A stretch of 64,000 nt of DNA from an uncultured Pseudomonas sp. GTDB lineage: Bacteria > Pseudomonadota > Gammaproteobacteria > Pseudomonadales > Pseudomonadaceae. Location: positions 62,001 through 126,000 of the forward strand of contig NZ_CAJYVE010000013.1 of assembly GCF_913777995.1 (NCBI RefSeq). Direction: 5' to 3'. The translations under genes and the position numbers were made by a program. This document shows, piece by piece, positions 8,957-22,419 of the stretch. Numbering within the stretch: position 1 is the stretch's first letter; the number at the start of each line of letters is the position of its first letter. The notes beneath the pieces are model-generated. The model had not been told where the DNA came from. It saw only the letters and a list, made by a program, of their open reading frames with translations, and made no database searches.

Positions 8957-10501
8957 GTGTCAGTGGAACTTTGGCAGCAGTGCGTGGAGCTTTTGCGCGA
9001 TGAGCTGCCTGCCCAGCAATTCAACACCTGGATCCGTCCGCTACAGGTCGAAGCCGAAGGCGGCGAGCTGCGCGTCTACGCACCGAATCGTTTCGTACTC
9101 GACTGGGTCAACGAGAAGTACCTGGGCCGCCTGCTCGAGCTGCTTGGCGAGCAGGGCCAGGGCATGGCGCCGGCGCTTTCCTTATTAATAGGCAGCCGAC
9201 GCAGCTCGGCTCCGCGTGCGGCGCCGAACGCGCCTTTGCCGGCAGCGGCTGCTGCCGCCGCTTCTCAGCAGGCACAGGCACCGGTCGAAGCACCCGCCGC
9301 GCCGGCGAGTCCACCCAGTGCCGAGAGCTCGGCCGTTGCGACCAGCAGCCCAACGGTCACCGAGCAGACACTGGATGAGCCGTCGCGCGACAGCTTCGAC
9401 CCGATGGCCGGTGCTGCCAGCCAGCAGGCTCCAGTGCGCACTGAACAACGCACGGTCCAGGTCGAAGGTGCGTTGAAACACACCAGCTACCTGAACCGCA
9501 CCTTCACCTTCGAGAATTTCGTCGAAGGTAAGTCCAACCAGCTCGCGCGCGCTGCGGCCTGGCAGGTCGCAGACAATCCCAAGCATGGTTACAACCCGCT
9601 GTTCCTTTATGGTGGCGTTGGCTTGGGTAAGACCCACTTGATGCACGCTGTGGGTAACCACCTGCTGAAGAAGAATCCCAATGCCAAGGTGGTGTACCTG
9701 CATTCGGAACGCTTCGTCGCAGACATGGTCAAGGCCCTGCAGCTCAATGCGATCAACGAGTTCAAACGCTTCTACCGTTCAGTTGATGCACTGCTGATCG
9801 ACGACATTCAGTTCTTCGCCCGCAAGGAGCGTTCGCAGGAGGAGTTTTTCCACACCTTCAACGCCTTGCTCGAAGGTGGTCAGCAGGTGATCCTCACCAG
9901 CGACCGCTACCCCAAGGAAATCGAAGGCCTGGAAGAGCGCCTGAAGTCCCGCTTCGGCTGGGGCCTCACCGTGGCGGTGGAGCCGCCGGAACTGGAAACC
10001 CGTGTCGCGATTCTGATGAAGAAGGCCGACCAGGCGAAGGTTGAACTGCCGCACGACGCGGCGTTCTTCATCGCCCAGCGTATTCGCTCCAACGTTCGTG
10101 AGCTGGAAGGTGCGCTCAAGCGGGTTATCGCCCACTCGCACTTCATGGGCCGGGACATCACCATCGAGCTGATCCGTGAGTCGCTCAAGGACCTGCTGGC
10201 CCTGCAGGACAAGCTGGTGAGTGTGGATAACATCCAGCGTACCGTGGCTGAGTACTACAAGATCAAGATCTCCGATCTGTTGTCCAAACGCCGCTCCCGT
10301 TCGGTCGCCCGTCCCCGCCAGGTGGCGATGGCTCTGTCCAAGGAGCTGACCAACCACAGCCTGCCGGAAATCGGCGATGTGTTTGGCGGACGTGACCACA
10401 CCACCGTGTTACACGCCTGCCGCAAGATCAATGAGCTCAAGGAATCCGATGCGGATATCCGTGAGGATTACAAGAACCTGCTGCGCACGCTGACCACATG
10501 A
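8957..10501 (+). CDS. dnaA: chromosomal replication initiator DnaA
   Basis: AAA+ initiator that binds DnaA boxes and melts the origin. At 514 residues it has N-terminal domain I ([20 protein letters not shown]), a long Ala/Pro-rich linker (about residues 85-175), the AAA+ core with Walker [11 protein letters not shown] and Walker [10 protein letters not shown], and the C-terminal helix-turn-helix with the DnaA signature region ([15 protein letters not shown]). The start is GTG at 8957, preceded by AGGGGAT; the frame stays open to ATG 8882, inside the last origin DnaA box. A perfect DnaA box also lies within the gene (10222-10230). Confidence 0.97.
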   Translation: MSVELWQQCVELLRDELPAQQFNTWIRPLQVEAEGGELRVYAPNRFVLDWVNEKYLGRLLELLGEQGQGMAPALSLLIGSRRSSAPRAAPNAPLPAAAAAAASQQAQAPVEAPAAPASPPSAESSAVATSSPTVTEQTLDEPSRDSFDPMAGAASQQAPVRTEQRTVQVEGALKHTSYLNRTFTFENFVEGKSNQLARAAAWQVADNPKHGYNPLFLYGGVGLGKTHLMHAVGNHLLKKNPNAKVVYLHSERFVADMVKALQLNAINEFKRFYRSVDALLIDDIQFFARKERSQEEFFHTFNALLEGGQQVILTSDRYPKEIEGLEERLKSRFGWGLTVAVEPPELETRVAILMKKADQAKVELPHDAAFFIAQRIRSNVRELEGALKRVIAHSHFMGRDITIELIRESLKDLLALQDKLVSVDNIQRTVAEYYKIKISDLLSKRRSRSVARPRQVAMALSKELTNHSLPEIGDVFGGRDHTTVLHACRKINELKESDADIREDYKNLLRTLTT

Positions 10502-10539
10502 TGACGCCAGTGCAATTTTTCGAGGCAAGGGACTAGACC

Positions 10540-11643
10540 ATGCATTTCACCATTCAACGCGAAGCCTTGTTGAAACCCCTGCAGCTGGTTGCCGGCGTGG
10601 TCGAACGCCGCCAGACCCTGCCGGTGCTTTCCAACGTGCTCCTGGTCGTCGAAGGCCAGCAACTGTCGCTCACCGGTACCGACCTTGAAGTAGAACTGGT
10701 TGGTCGTGTTCAGCTGGAGGAGCCTGCCGAGCCTGGCGAGATCACCGTTCCGGCACGTAAGCTGATGGACATCTGCAAGAGCCTGCCCAACGACGTGCTG
10801 ATCGACGTCAAGGTCGAAGACAGCAAGTTGCTGGTCAAGGCCGGCCGTAGCCGTTTCACCTTGTCCACATTGCCCGCCAATGACTTCCCGGCTGTCGAGG
10901 AAGGTCCGGGCTCGCTGACCTTCGACCTGGTGCAAAGCAAGCTGCGTCGCCTGATCGAACGCACCAGCTTCGCCATGGCCCAGCAGGACGTGCGCTACTA
11001 CCTCAACGGCATGCTGCTGGAAGTCAGCACCGGTGTGCTGCGTGCCGTGGCCACCGACGGTCACCGTCTGGCCATGTGCTCCATGGCAGCGGAGATCGGC
11101 CAGGCCGAGCGCCATCAGGTCATCGTGCCACGCAAGGGCATCCTCGAAATGGCCCGCCTTCTCACTGAACAGGACGGCATCGTCAGCATCGTCCTGGGTC
11201 AGCATCACATCCGTGCCACCACCGGCGAATTCACCTTCACCTCCAAGTTGGTCGACGGCAAGTTCCCGGACTACGAGCGCGTACTGCCCAAGGGCGGTGA
11301 CAAGCTGGTGCTCGGTGATCGTCAGGCGCTGCGTGAAGCGTTCAGCCGCACCGCGATCCTTTCCAACGAGAAGTACCGCGGCATCCGTCTGCAACTGGCG
11401 GCCGGTCAGCTGAAGATCCAGGCCAACAACCCAGAGCAGGAAGAAGCCGAGGAAGAAATCAGCGTCGAGTACAACGGCAGCTCCCTGGAAATCGGTTTCA
11501 ACGTCAGTTATCTGCTGGACGTGCTGGGGGTGATGACTACCGAGCAGGTGCGTCTGATCCTTTCCGACTCCAACAGCAGTGCACTGCTGCAGGAGTCCGA
11601 TAACGATGACTCGGCCTACGTTGTCATGCCGATGCGTCTGTAA
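10540..11643 (+). CDS. dnaN: DNA polymerase III beta subunit (sliding clamp)
   Basis: Ring-shaped processivity clamp of the replicase. The 367-residue protein begins MHFTIQREALLKPLQLVAGV and ends VVMPMRL, matching the canonical C-terminus, and spans the usual three clamp domains. It lies 38 bases after dnaA on the same strand, as second gene of the dnaA-dnaN-recF-gyrB operon. Confidence 0.97.
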   Translation: MHFTIQREALLKPLQLVAGVVERRQTLPVLSNVLLVVEGQQLSLTGTDLEVELVGRVQLEEPAEPGEITVPARKLMDICKSLPNDVLIDVKVEDSKLLVKAGRSRFTLSTLPANDFPAVEEGPGSLTFDLVQSKLRRLIERTSFAMAQQDVRYYLNGMLLEVSTGVLRAVATDGHRLAMCSMAAEIGQAERHQVIVPRKGILEMARLLTEQDGIVSIVLGQHHIRATTGEFTFTSKLVDGKFPDYERVLPKGGDKLVLGDRQALREAFSRTAILSNEKYRGIRLQLAAGQLKIQANNPEQEEAEEEISVEYNGSSLEIGFNVSYLLDVLGVMTTEQVRLILSDSNSSALLQESDNDDSAYVVMPMRL

Positions 11644-11663
11644 CCTGCCCATAGCACGAACTG

Positions 11664-15189
<3,526 letters not shown>

Positions 15190-15252
15190 CGCCCTGCGGG
15201 TCTCGCCCAGAGGCCCATCGGCTGTACGGAAATGACCGTTGTACAAGCCTGA

Positions 15253-15287
15253 AAGGCCGACCCGTTGATGGGTCGGCCTTTTTTATT
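15253..15287 (+). terminator. rho-independent terminator after gyrB
   Basis: AAGGCCGACCC and GGGTCGGCCTT form a perfect 11-bp stem around GTTGAT, followed by a T-run. It lies 64 bases after the gyrB stop. Confidence 0.93.
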
Positions 15288-15513
15288 TGACGTTCGCTCC
15301 ATCGACGCCGCGCTACCCTCACCTCTCTATCCGCGGCTCAGCGCCTCGGGCATCAATACAGCGCATCAACACGACGTGATGAGCAACGCCCGGTCGCACG
15401 TCGAGAACCTGGATACGCACGGTCGATCAGGCTGATGGCCAAGCCTATGCCAGTACCTCGTCGTGCTGCTCAGGGGTTCGTCAGTCACATGGGCCAAGGC
15501 ACAGCAAGCTGCA

Positions 15514-15529
15514 TGTTCCACGTGAAACA
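15514..15529. promoter_or_regulatory. parS centromere site (downstream of gyrB)
   Basis: TGTTCCACGTGAAACA differs by one base from the perfect palindrome and agrees with the general bacterial parS consensus. It lies in non-coding DNA about 6.6 kb from the dnaA start. Confidence 0.92.
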
Positions 15530-15679
15530 GTGAACCCTCTTCTGTCACTGGGCAGCCTATTCGGCAGCCACAGCGGCTAGATCCGTAGCTGGAGTGTCGG
15601 ACTCAACCTTCAGAGCGGCTGGTCATTGAACGTACCTGTCCCATGCGTAGATCCTGCGCTGAAGGTATACGACCGGCAT

Positions 15680-15708
15680 AAAAAAACCGGCTTCAAGGGA
15701 AGCCGGTT
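15680..15708 (-). terminator. rho-independent terminator after plsC
   Basis: AACCGGCTTC and GAAGCCGGTT pair around AAGG. On the minus strand the stem is followed by a run of T, so it terminates leftward transcription from plsC, about 130 bases after its stop. Confidence 0.8.
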
Positions 15709-15824
15709 CTAATCATGCAAAAAACTTATTCACGTTTTGAGGGTTTTCATTGCCTGCTGAAATAAGTAATGAAATCAGCAAGATAGATGGATTAAAAACG
15801 CATTGTTCAGAATTGGTGCACAGG

Positions 15825-15833
15825 TTATCCACA
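15825..15833. promoter_or_regulatory. perfect DnaA box at the end of plsC
   Basis: TTATCCACA, an exact DnaA box, lies 2 bases beyond the plsC stop, about 6.9 kb right of dnaA. It may titrate DnaA; no regulatory role is evident. Confidence 0.6.
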
Positions 15834-15835
15834 AA

Positions 15836-16606
15836 TCAGGCAGGCACTTTTTCCTCGCCCGTCACCGGTGCAGCGGCGGAGCCCATGGCGCGCTGGGTCG
15901 CTTCGTTCCAGGCCTGTGCTCGGTCGTTGAGTTCAGCGATGGCGCGGGGGCCTGCACCCTCGGCGTACATCGGTTCACCGATTACCAACTCGATGGTGCC
16001 GGGGGTTTTGCCCCAGCCTTCACGCGGCCAGAATTTTCCGGCGTTGTGAGCGATCGGCAGTACCGGCAGGTTGGCGTTCACCGCCAGCGCGGCACCGCCA
16101 CGGGAGAACTTGCCGATCTTGCCATAGGGCACGCGAGTACCCTCAGGAAAAATCAGTACCCAGACGCCATCCTTGAGCAGTTGATCGCCACGGCGGGCAA
16201 TCTCTTTCAGGGCGGCCTTGGGGTTGTCACGGTCGATGGCGATGGGGCGCAGCATGGCCATGGCCCAACCAAAGAACGGCACGTACAGCAGTTCGCGCTT
16301 GAGCACCTGGCTCAAGGGCTCGAAATAGGCGGACAGGAAAAAGGTTTCCCAGGTGCTCTGGTGATTGGAAACGATCACACAGGGCGTCTTGGGAATGTTT
16401 TCCGCACCGGTGACCTTCACCTGAATGTTCAGGATGAGCCGCGTCAGCAGGATCGCGAAGCGGCACCAGTAGACGTTGATGAAACGGTAGCGCGCCTTGA
16501 AGCCGAGGAACGGCGCGACCAGGAAGCTCAGCATGCACCATACGAAGGCGCTGCTGCTCAGGCACAGATAGAAGAGGATGGTCCTGAGGGTTTTGATGAT
16601 CGACAT
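15836..16606 (-). CDS. plsC: 1-acyl-sn-glycerol-3-phosphate acyltransferase (PlsC/HdtS/LptA type)
   Basis: Inner-membrane lysophosphatidic acid acyltransferase of phospholipid synthesis. The 256-residue protein has N-terminal membrane segments (about residues 8-60), motif I NHQSTWE (His82, Glu87) and motif III FPEGTR (153-158). The acidic catalytic position is Glu rather than the common Asp. Orthologs at this locus are known as LptA (P. aeruginosa) and HdtS in P. fluorescens F113, where a role in long-chain acyl-homoserine lactone synthesis was proposed. It is downstream of gmhB on the same strand. Confidence 0.92.
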   Translation of the reverse strand: MSIIKTLRTILFYLCLSSSAFVWCMLSFLVAPFLGFKARYRFINVYWCRFAILLTRLILNIQVKVTGAENIPKTPCVIVSNHQSTWETFFLSAYFEPLSQVLKRELLYVPFFGWAMAMLRPIAIDRDNPKAALKEIARRGDQLLKDGVWVLIFPEGTRVPYGKIGKFSRGGAALAVNANLPVLPIAHNAGKFWPREGWGKTPGTIELVIGEPMYAEGAGPRAIAELNDRAQAWNEATQRAMGSAAAPVTGEEKVPA

Positions 16607-16670
16607 GCTGACTGGTACCTAAGGGCCTCTGCCCATCTTTGCATGTGCTTTGGAAGCGGCCGGGCCGGCC

Positions 16671-17213
16671 TCAGCGAGCACTGTTGTGGATAAGTTCTCT
16701 GGCCACGCTTGCCAGGTCGTCGAACACACGCGTGCCGGCCGGCATCCCACCCTCCAGTGTGCGGTGCCCCTTGCCGGTCAGCACCAACACGGGCTGCGCT
16801 TCGGCAGCCAGCGCCGCCTGCAGGTCGCCCTTGCTGTCACCCACGAACCATACGCCTTTGAGGTCTGCTGCGTAATGCCGGGCGATATCGTGCAACATGC
16901 CAGGCAAGGGCTTGCGGCACTCGCAACCGGCATCCGGGCCATGCGGGCAATAGACGATCAGGCCCACTTCCCCGCCTTGTGCCTGGACCAGGCTGCGCAG
17001 CTGCGCATGCATGGCGTCCAGAGTGGCGAGGTCGTAGTAACCCCGGGCAATGCCGGACTGGTTGGTGGCGACCGCCACCGTCCAGCCAGCCTTGCTCAGT
17101 GCCGCGATAGCCTCGATCGAACCGGGGATGGGCACCCACTCCTCTACCGACTTGATGTAGGCGTCGGAGTCATGGTTTATCACCCCGTCACGATCGAGAA
17201 TCAGCAGTTTCAC
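16671..17213 (-). CDS. gmhB: D-glycero-beta-D-manno-heptose 1,7-bisphosphate 7-phosphatase
   Basis: HAD-family phosphatase of ADP-heptose synthesis for the LPS core. The 180-residue protein has LDRDGVIN (Asp7 nucleophile, Asp9), the TNQSG motif, the GmhB zinc cluster CPH...CECRKP (Cys89, His91, Cys97, Cys99) and the acidic motif VGDSKGD (124-130). It lies between glyS and plsC on the same strand, 9 bases after glyS. A perfect DnaA box (16685-16693) lies in its last codons. Confidence 0.93.
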   Translation of the reverse strand: MKLLILDRDGVINHDSDAYIKSVEEWVPIPGSIEAIAALSKAGWTVAVATNQSGIARGYYDLATLDAMHAQLRSLVQAQGGEVGLIVYCPHGPDAGCECRKPLPGMLHDIARHYAADLKGVWFVGDSKGDLQAALAAEAQPVLVLTGKGHRTLEGGMPAGTRVFDDLASVARELIHNSAR

Positions 17214-17222
17214 AGACGCTCC

Positions 17223-19277
17223 TCAACCCAGCAGCGAGATATCGGCCACACCCAGGAACAGGCCACGCAGGCGCGCCAGCAGCGCGTAGCGGTTGGCGCG
17301 TACGTTGGCGTCTTCGGCGTTGACCATCACCGCCTCGAAGAAGGCGTCCACCGGCTCGCGCAGGCTCGCCAGGCGGGCCAGCGACTCGCTGTACTTGCGC
17401 TCGGCGGCCAGTGGCTGCACGGCGTGGTCGGCCTGTTGGATGGCCGAGTACAGGGAGAACTCGTTGGCATTGTCGAAGTACTTGGGCTCGACGCTTTGGG
17501 CGATATTGCCTTCGGCCTTGCTCAGCAGGTTCGACACGCGCTTGTTCACGGCGGCCAGGGCAGCGGCCTGAGGCAGTTTGCGGAATGCCTGGACGGCTTG
17601 CACACGCTGGTCGAAATCCAGCGCCGAGCCTGGTTGCAGGGCGCGCACCGAGAGGTACACGGCCACTTCGATGCCTTCGTCTTCGTAGCGCGCACGCAGG
17701 CGGTCGAAGATGAACTCCAGCACCTGCTCGGCCAGACCGGCGGCCTTGACCTTGGCACCGAACTGGTTGACGGCGAATTTCACCGTCTCGATCAGGTCGA
17801 GGTCGAGCTGCTTCTCGATCAGGATACGCAGGATGCCCAGGGCTGCACGACGCAGTGCGTAAGGATCCTTGCTGCCGGTGGGCAGCATGCCGATGCCAAA
17901 GATACCCACCAGGGTGTCGAGCTTGTCGGCAATGGCCACAGCCGAACCGGTCAGGGTCGAAGGCAGCTCAGCGCCAGCGCCGCGCGGCATGTACTGCTCG
18001 TTCAGCGCCAGGGCCACGTCTTGTGCCTCGCCGTCGGCCTTGGCGTAGTAGTAACCGGCAATGCCCTGCATTTCCGGGAACTCGCCGACCATCTCGGTGG
18101 ACAGGTCGCACTTGGACAGGATGCCGGCACGCGCGGCACGCTGGGCGTCACCGCCGATGCGCGGGGCGATGAAGGCGGCCAGCTTGGAAACCCGCTCGGC
18201 CTTGTCGAACACGCTACCCAACTGGGCCTGGAACACGACGTTCTTCAGCCGCTCGTTGAAGGTTTCGAGTTTCTGCTTCTTGTCTTGCTTGAAGAAGAAC
18301 TCGGCGTCGGTCAGGCGTGGGCGCACGACCTTTTCGTTACCAGCGATGATCTGCGCCGGGTCCTTGCTCTCGATGTTGGCGACGGTGATGAAGCGTGGCA
18401 GCAGCTTGCCGTCGGCGTCCAGCAGGCAGAAGTACTTCTGGTTGTCCTGCATGGTGGTGATCAGGGCTTCCTGCGGTACATCCAGGAAGCGTTCCTCGAA
18501 GGAGCAGACCAGCGGCACGGGCCATTCAACCAGGCCGGTCACTTCGTCGAGCAGCGCTGGCGGCACGATGGCGGTGCCTTGCTGCTGGGCGGCCAGTTCT
18601 TCGACACGCTTGCTGATGATCAGCCGGCGCTCGTTGAAGTCGGCCAGCACACTGGCGGCGCGCAGATCGGTGACATAGCTGGTCGGCGAGCTGATACGCA
18701 CGTCTTCAGGGTGATGGAAGCGGTGACCGCGGGAGTGACGGCCGGCCTTCTGGGCCAGGATGGTGCAATCGACGACCTGGTCACCGAACAGCATCACCAG
18801 CCACTGGGTCGGGCGCACGAACTCTTCCTTGCGCGCGGCCCAGCGCATGCGCTTGGCGATCGGCAGGTCGTTGAGCGAATCTTCGACGATGGTCGGCAGC
18901 AGCGAGGTGGTCGGCTTGCCCGGAATGTTCTGCACGTAGCGCAGTTTGGGGCCGCTCTGGTCGATTTCGGCCAGCTCCACACCGCATTTCTTGGCGAAGC
19001 CCAGGGCTGCCTGGGTCGGATTGCCTTCGGCGTCGAAGGCTGCCTGGCGTGGCGGACCGTCGAGGTTGACGCTGCGGTCCGGCTGCTGGGTGGCCAGGCC
19101 GGTGACCAGCACGGCCAGACGGCGTGGCGCCGCATAGACCTGGCTGGCGCTGTAGGTCAGGCCGGCGCTCTGCAGGCCTTTCTCGATACCGGCCAGGAAG
19201 GCGTCGGCCAGGGTGCTGAGGGTCTTGGGTGGCAGTTCTTCGGTGCCCAGTTCGACCAGAAAATCTTGAGCACTCAT
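17223..19277 (-). CDS. glyS: glycyl-tRNA synthetase beta subunit
   Basis: Beta subunit of the heterotetrameric bacterial glycyl-tRNA synthetase, responsible for tRNA recognition. It has 684 residues, close to the family length, starting [18 protein letters not shown] and ending with the DALR-like anticodon-binding region ([14 protein letters not shown]). It overlaps the glyQ stop by 4 bases, so the subunits are translationally coupled. Confidence 0.97.
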   Translation of the reverse strand: MSAQDFLVELGTEELPPKTLSTLADAFLAGIEKGLQSAGLTYSASQVYAAPRRLAVLVTGLATQQPDRSVNLDGPPRQAAFDAEGNPTQAALGFAKKCGVELAEIDQSGPKLRYVQNIPGKPTTSLLPTIVEDSLNDLPIAKRMRWAARKEEFVRPTQWLVMLFGDQVVDCTILAQKAGRHSRGHRFHHPEDVRISSPTSYVTDLRAASVLADFNERRLIISKRVEELAAQQQGTAIVPPALLDEVTGLVEWPVPLVCSFEERFLDVPQEALITTMQDNQKYFCLLDADGKLLPRFITVANIESKDPAQIIAGNEKVVRPRLTDAEFFFKQDKKQKLETFNERLKNVVFQAQLGSVFDKAERVSKLAAFIAPRIGGDAQRAARAGILSKCDLSTEMVGEFPEMQGIAGYYYAKADGEAQDVALALNEQYMPRGAGAELPSTLTGSAVAIADKLDTLVGIFGIGMLPTGSKDPYALRRAALGILRILIEKQLDLDLIETVKFAVNQFGAKVKAAGLAEQVLEFIFDRLRARYEDEGIEVAVYLSVRALQPGSALDFDQRVQAVQAFRKLPQAAALAAVNKRVSNLLSKAEGNIAQSVEPKYFDNANEFSLYSAIQQADHAVQPLAAERKYSESLARLASLREPVDAFFEAVMVNAEDANVRANRYALLARLRGLFLGVADISLLG

Positions 19278-20221
19278 TGTGCAGCCTCCAGCTTGGCCAG
19301 TACTTCGTCGCGTAGATCAGGGGTTGCCATCGGGAAGCCCAGCTTGGCCCGCGATTGCAGGTAGGCCTGGGCCACGGCGCGGGCCAGGGTACGCACGCGC
19401 AGGATGTACTGCTGGCGTGCGGTGACCGAGATCGCCCGGCGCGCATCGAGCAGGTTGAAGGTGTGCGAGGCCTTGAGCACCATCTCGTAGCTTGGCAGCG
19501 GCAGCTCCAGGCCGATCAGGCGCTGGGCTTCGCCCTCGTAGAAATCGAACAGCTCGAACAGCTTGTCGACGCTGGCGTGTTCGAAGTTGTAGGTCGACTG
19601 CTCCACTTCGTTCTGGTGGAACACGTCGCCATAGGTCACGGTGCCGAACGGGCCGTCGGCCCAGACCAGGTCGTAGACCGAATCGACGCCCTGCTGGTAC
19701 ATGGCCAGGCGCTCCAGGCCATAGGTGATTTCGCCGGTCACCGGGTAGCACTCGATGCCACCGACCTGCTGGAAGTAGGTGAACTGCGAGACTTCCATGC
19801 CGTTGAGCCAGATTTCCCAGCCCAGGCCCCAGGCGCCCAGGGTTGGCGATTCCCAGTTGTCCTCGACGAAGCGCACGTCATGCACCAGCGGATCCAGGCC
19901 GATGTGTTTGAGCGAGCCCAGGTACAGCTCCTGGAAGTTGTCGGGGTTGGGCTTGAGCACCACCTGGAACTGGTAGTAGTGCTGCAGGCGGTTGGGGTTC
20001 TCGCCATAACGGCCGTCGGTGGGGCGGCGGCTTGGCTGGACATAGGCGGCGTTCCAGGTTTCCGGGCCTACGGCGCGCAGAAACGTGGCGGTGTGGAAAG
20101 TGCCGGCGCCTACTTCCATATCGTAGGGCTGAAGCACCACACAACCTTGATCGGCCCAGTATTGCTGGAGGGCGAGGATCAAGTCTTGGAAGGTACGCAC
20201 GGCTGGCGTAGGCTGGCTCAC
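19274..20221 (-). CDS. glyQ: glycyl-tRNA synthetase alpha subunit
   Basis: Catalytic class II subunit of glycyl-tRNA synthetase. At 315 residues it carries [20 protein letters not shown] near the start and conserved blocks such as [14 protein letters not shown] and [16 protein letters not shown]. The chosen start is GTG at 20221 ([14 protein letters not shown]), with AGGTGA about 5 bases upstream. Another GTG three codons earlier and a long open frame further upstream have no ribosome site or family similarity. First gene of glyQ-glyS-gmhB-plsC. Confidence 0.95.
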   Translation of the reverse strand: MSQPTPAVRTFQDLILALQQYWADQGCVVLQPYDMEVGAGTFHTATFLRAVGPETWNAAYVQPSRRPTDGRYGENPNRLQHYYQFQVVLKPNPDNFQELYLGSLKHIGLDPLVHDVRFVEDNWESPTLGAWGLGWEIWLNGMEVSQFTYFQQVGGIECYPVTGEITYGLERLAMYQQGVDSVYDLVWADGPFGTVTYGDVFHQNEVEQSTYNFEHASVDKLFELFDFYEGEAQRLIGLELPLPSYEMVLKASHTFNLLDARRAISVTARQQYILRVRTLARAVAQAYLQSRAKLGFPMATPDLRDEVLAKLEAAQ

Positions 20222-20302
20222 AAAATTCACCTGTGCTGGGCTGTGATTCGAAAGAGCGGGAGTATACCCGATTCGGCCGCGCATCGACCCCGTGGGAGCC
20301 AT

Positions 20303-20854
20303 ATGACTCGCTGCTTTTGGTGCAATGACGATCCACTCTACATCGCCTATCACGACGAGGAATGGGGTGTCCCGTTGAGGGATGCGCAGAGGCTCTTCGA
20401 GTTGCTGTTGCTCGAAGGGTTCCAGGCCGGGCTGTCGTGGATCACCATCCTCAAGCGCCGGGCCCGCTACCGCGAAGTGCTGTTCGGCTTCGATGCCGAG
20501 CGCCTCGCGTGCCTCACCGATGACGAGATCGAGGCGCTCATGCAGGACGCCTCGATTATCCGCAACCGCCTCAAGCTCAACGCCGTGCGCACCAACGCGC
20601 GGGCCTGGCTGGCGCTGCCCGACCCGGTCGGCCTGCTCTGGTCGTTCGTCGGCGGTGAGCCGAAGATCAACCATTTCAAGGATCGCAGCGAAGTACCGGC
20701 GATCACCCCCGAGGCCCAGGCCATGAGCAAGTCCTTGAAGAAGGCCGGCTTCACCTTCGTCGGGCCGACCATCTGCTACGCCTTCATGCAGGCCAGCGGC
20801 ATGGTCATGGATCACACCACCGACTGTGATCGCTATCCGCAGCTCAGCGCCTGA
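20303..20854 (+). CDS. tag: DNA-3-methyladenine glycosylase I
   Basis: Base-excision repair enzyme removing 3-methyladenine. The 183-residue protein begins [22 protein letters not shown] and ends with [10 protein letters not shown]. These supply the Cys4, His17 and C-terminal His/Cys zinc ligands known from E. coli Tag. The start at 20303 has GGGAG upstream. It is transcribed divergently from glyQ with only 81 bases between. Confidence 0.95.
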   Translation: MTRCFWCNDDPLYIAYHDEEWGVPLRDAQRLFELLLLEGFQAGLSWITILKRRARYREVLFGFDAERLACLTDDEIEALMQDASIIRNRLKLNAVRTNARAWLALPDPVGLLWSFVGGEPKINHFKDRSEVPAITPEAQAMSKSLKKAGFTFVGPTICYAFMQASGMVMDHTTDCDRYPQLSA

Positions 20855-20892
20855 CAGGTACAATGCCCGCCCTGAACATGAGGATGTGATTC

Positions 20893-21780
20893 GTGGAAAA
20901 ATTCAAAGGCGCCCTGATGGTCGGGGCGTTGCGCCTGTTCGCCATGCTGCCCTGGCGCGCCGTACAGGCCACCGGCTCGGCCATCGGCTGGCTGATGTGG
21001 AAGCTGCCCAACCGTTCTCGCGAGGTGGTGCGCATCAACCTCGCCAAGTGCTTCCCGGAACTGAGCGAGGCTGAGCGCGAACGGCTGGTCGGGCGCAGCC
21101 TGATGGACATCGGCAAGACCCTCACCGAAAGCGCCTGCGCATGGATCTGGCCTGCGCAGAAATCCATCGACCTGGTGCGCGAGGTCGAAGGCCTCGAAGT
21201 GCTGCAGCAGGCGCTGGCCTCGGGCAAGGGCGTGGTCGGCATTACCAGCCACCTGGGTAACTGGGAAGTGCTCAACCACTTCTACTGCAGCCAGTGCAAA
21301 CCGATCATTTTCTATCGCCCGCCCAAGCTCAAGGCGGTGGATGAACTGCTGCGCAAGCAGCGCGTGCAACTGGGCAATCGCGTGGCGCCGTCGACCAAGG
21401 AAGGCATCCTCAGCGTCATCAAGGAAGTGCGCAAGGGCGGCCAGGTAGGCATTCCTGCCGATCCCGAGCCGGCCGAGTCGGCAGGTATCTTCGTGCCCTT
21501 CTGCGGCACCGTGGCGCTGACCAGCAAGTTCGTGCCCAACATGCTCGCCGGCGGCAAGGCGGTCGGTGTATTCCTGCACGCCATCCGCCTGCCCGACGGC
21601 TCGGGCTACAAGGTGATACTGGAAGCCGCCCCCGAAGCCATGTACAGCACCGACACCGAAACCTCGGCGGCCGCGATGAGCCAGGTGGTGGAAAAGTACG
21701 TGCGTGCCAACCCCAGCCAGTACATGTGGAGCATGAAACGCTTCAAGAAACGCCCGCCGGGAGAGGCGCGCTGGTATTGA
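20893..21780 (+). CDS. lipid A biosynthesis acyltransferase, LpxL/HtrB family
   Basis: Inner-membrane late acyltransferase that adds a secondary acyl chain to lipid A. The 295-residue protein has an N-terminal hydrophobic segment (about residues 8-36), the catalytic HX4E motif SHLGNWE (His120, Glu125) and a C-terminal [13 protein letters not shown] matching the family R-F-P-type ending. The start is GTG at 20893, preceded by GAGGATG. It follows tag by 38 bases. Pseudomonads have more than one LpxL-like protein, so the exact chain position cannot be assigned. Confidence 0.87.
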   Translation: MEKFKGALMVGALRLFAMLPWRAVQATGSAIGWLMWKLPNRSREVVRINLAKCFPELSEAERERLVGRSLMDIGKTLTESACAWIWPAQKSIDLVREVEGLEVLQQALASGKGVVGITSHLGNWEVLNHFYCSQCKPIIFYRPPKLKAVDELLRKQRVQLGNRVAPSTKEGILSVIKEVRKGGQVGIPADPEPAESAGIFVPFCGTVALTSKFVPNMLAGGKAVGVFLHAIRLPDGSGYKVILEAAPEAMYSTDTETSAAAMSQVVEKYVRANPSQYMWSMKRFKKRPPGEARWY

Positions 21781-21816
21781 TTCACCCGTTGGCCTGTCGA
21801 GTGCTGCAGGCCGGCA

Positions 21817-22137
21817 CTATGGGTGTTCGCCGCTTCTTTTAAGGCTGGATGGGGCGCACACCTCTCCTAGTACGAAGAGAAGACCGACGGACCCCGCCAA
21901 GGCGAGTGAAAGCGTTGACGAGAGGGCTGCCTGGAGAAGATCAGCAGAGAAAACCGCCCCGAACATGGCGCAGAACGGAAAGATCGAAGCACCGTTCAGA
22001 AGAGCCATTACCAGATCACCCGTTCTGACTCTGCGCCTGTGGGCCCACTGCTGAAAAGCGTTGACGCCTACGCATGCCACCGCCAGCAATAGCGTTATCG
22101 CCTCGAACGCCAAGGTGTAGCTGTAAACGCTGAGCAT
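21817..22137 (-). CDS. small hypothetical membrane protein (106 aa)
   Basis: I do not recognise a family. The protein has about three hydrophobic segments (residues 8-27, 42-64 and 72-92) separated by a basic loop (AHRRRVRTG), suggesting an inner-membrane protein. Its ATG follows the TGA of the upstream 54-codon frame with no gap (TGAATG), so the two are probably translated together. Base composition looks lower in GC than the flanking genes. Confidence 0.55.
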   Translation of the reverse strand: MLSVYSYTLAFEAITLLLAVACVGVNAFQQWAHRRRVRTGDLVMALLNGASIFPFCAMFGAVFSADLLQAALSSTLSLALAGSVGLLFVLGEVCAPSSLKRSGEHP

Positions 22138-22302
22138 TCAGGCGACCGCCGTCGCCTTCAGCAATGCCAGCGCACCGCCCGCACCCACAACGCCGGCAAC
22201 GATCTCACCGGAGAGGTCAACGGCCAGGAAGGCATTGGCGGCAGCCACGCCCAGCAACGCACCGGAAAGCACCAGCCGCATCGTCTTGAAACCTGTCTTC
22301 AT
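22138..22302 (-). CDS. small hypothetical hydrophobic protein (54 aa)
   Basis: Reading from ATG 22302, the product starts MKTGFKTMRLVLSGALLGVA and ends GALALLKATAVA. It has a basic N-terminus, a hydrophobic segment (about residues 9-26) and a second Gly/Ala-rich hydrophobic segment (about 35-54). The first segment could be a signal peptide or a membrane helix. An AGGT lies about 8 bases before the ATG. The stop abuts the start of the next gene. No family recognised. Confidence 0.5.
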   Translation of the reverse strand: MKTGFKTMRLVLSGALLGVAAANAFLAVDLSGEIVAGVVGAGGALALLKATAVA

Positions 22303-22419
22303 GGCAGTACCTGCTTACCAACGGGAAAACTGCCGTGAACCTTAACAGGTCAGGTGACCCGGACGTCTCTGCTCTTTTCGTGCGAAATTTCCGGCTTTGA
22401 GGCCTCATTGCCCATACGG

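Larger units (their letters stand above)
15190..15835. other. gyrB-plsC spacer with terminators and parS
   Basis: A 646-base gap between convergent genes. It contains the gyrB terminator (15253-15287), a parS site (15514-15529), a second hairpin terminator facing plsC (15680-15708) and a perfect DnaA box touching the end of plsC (15825-15833). No credible gene is seen; short open frames show no family features. Confidence 0.75.

Noticed and set aside
15366..15548. 60-codon minus-strand frame over the third parS
   Set aside because: No ribosome site or family; the parS itself generates its FHVE residues.
16650..19364. 904-codon open frame antisense to glyS and gmhB
   Set aside because: Spans two well-defined genes; its product is low-complexity His/Gln/Gly-rich text typical of antisense frames.
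20222..20302. T-box or glycine riboswitch before glyQ
   Set aside because: The 81-base glyQ-tag gap is too short and shows no T-box or riboswitch elements.
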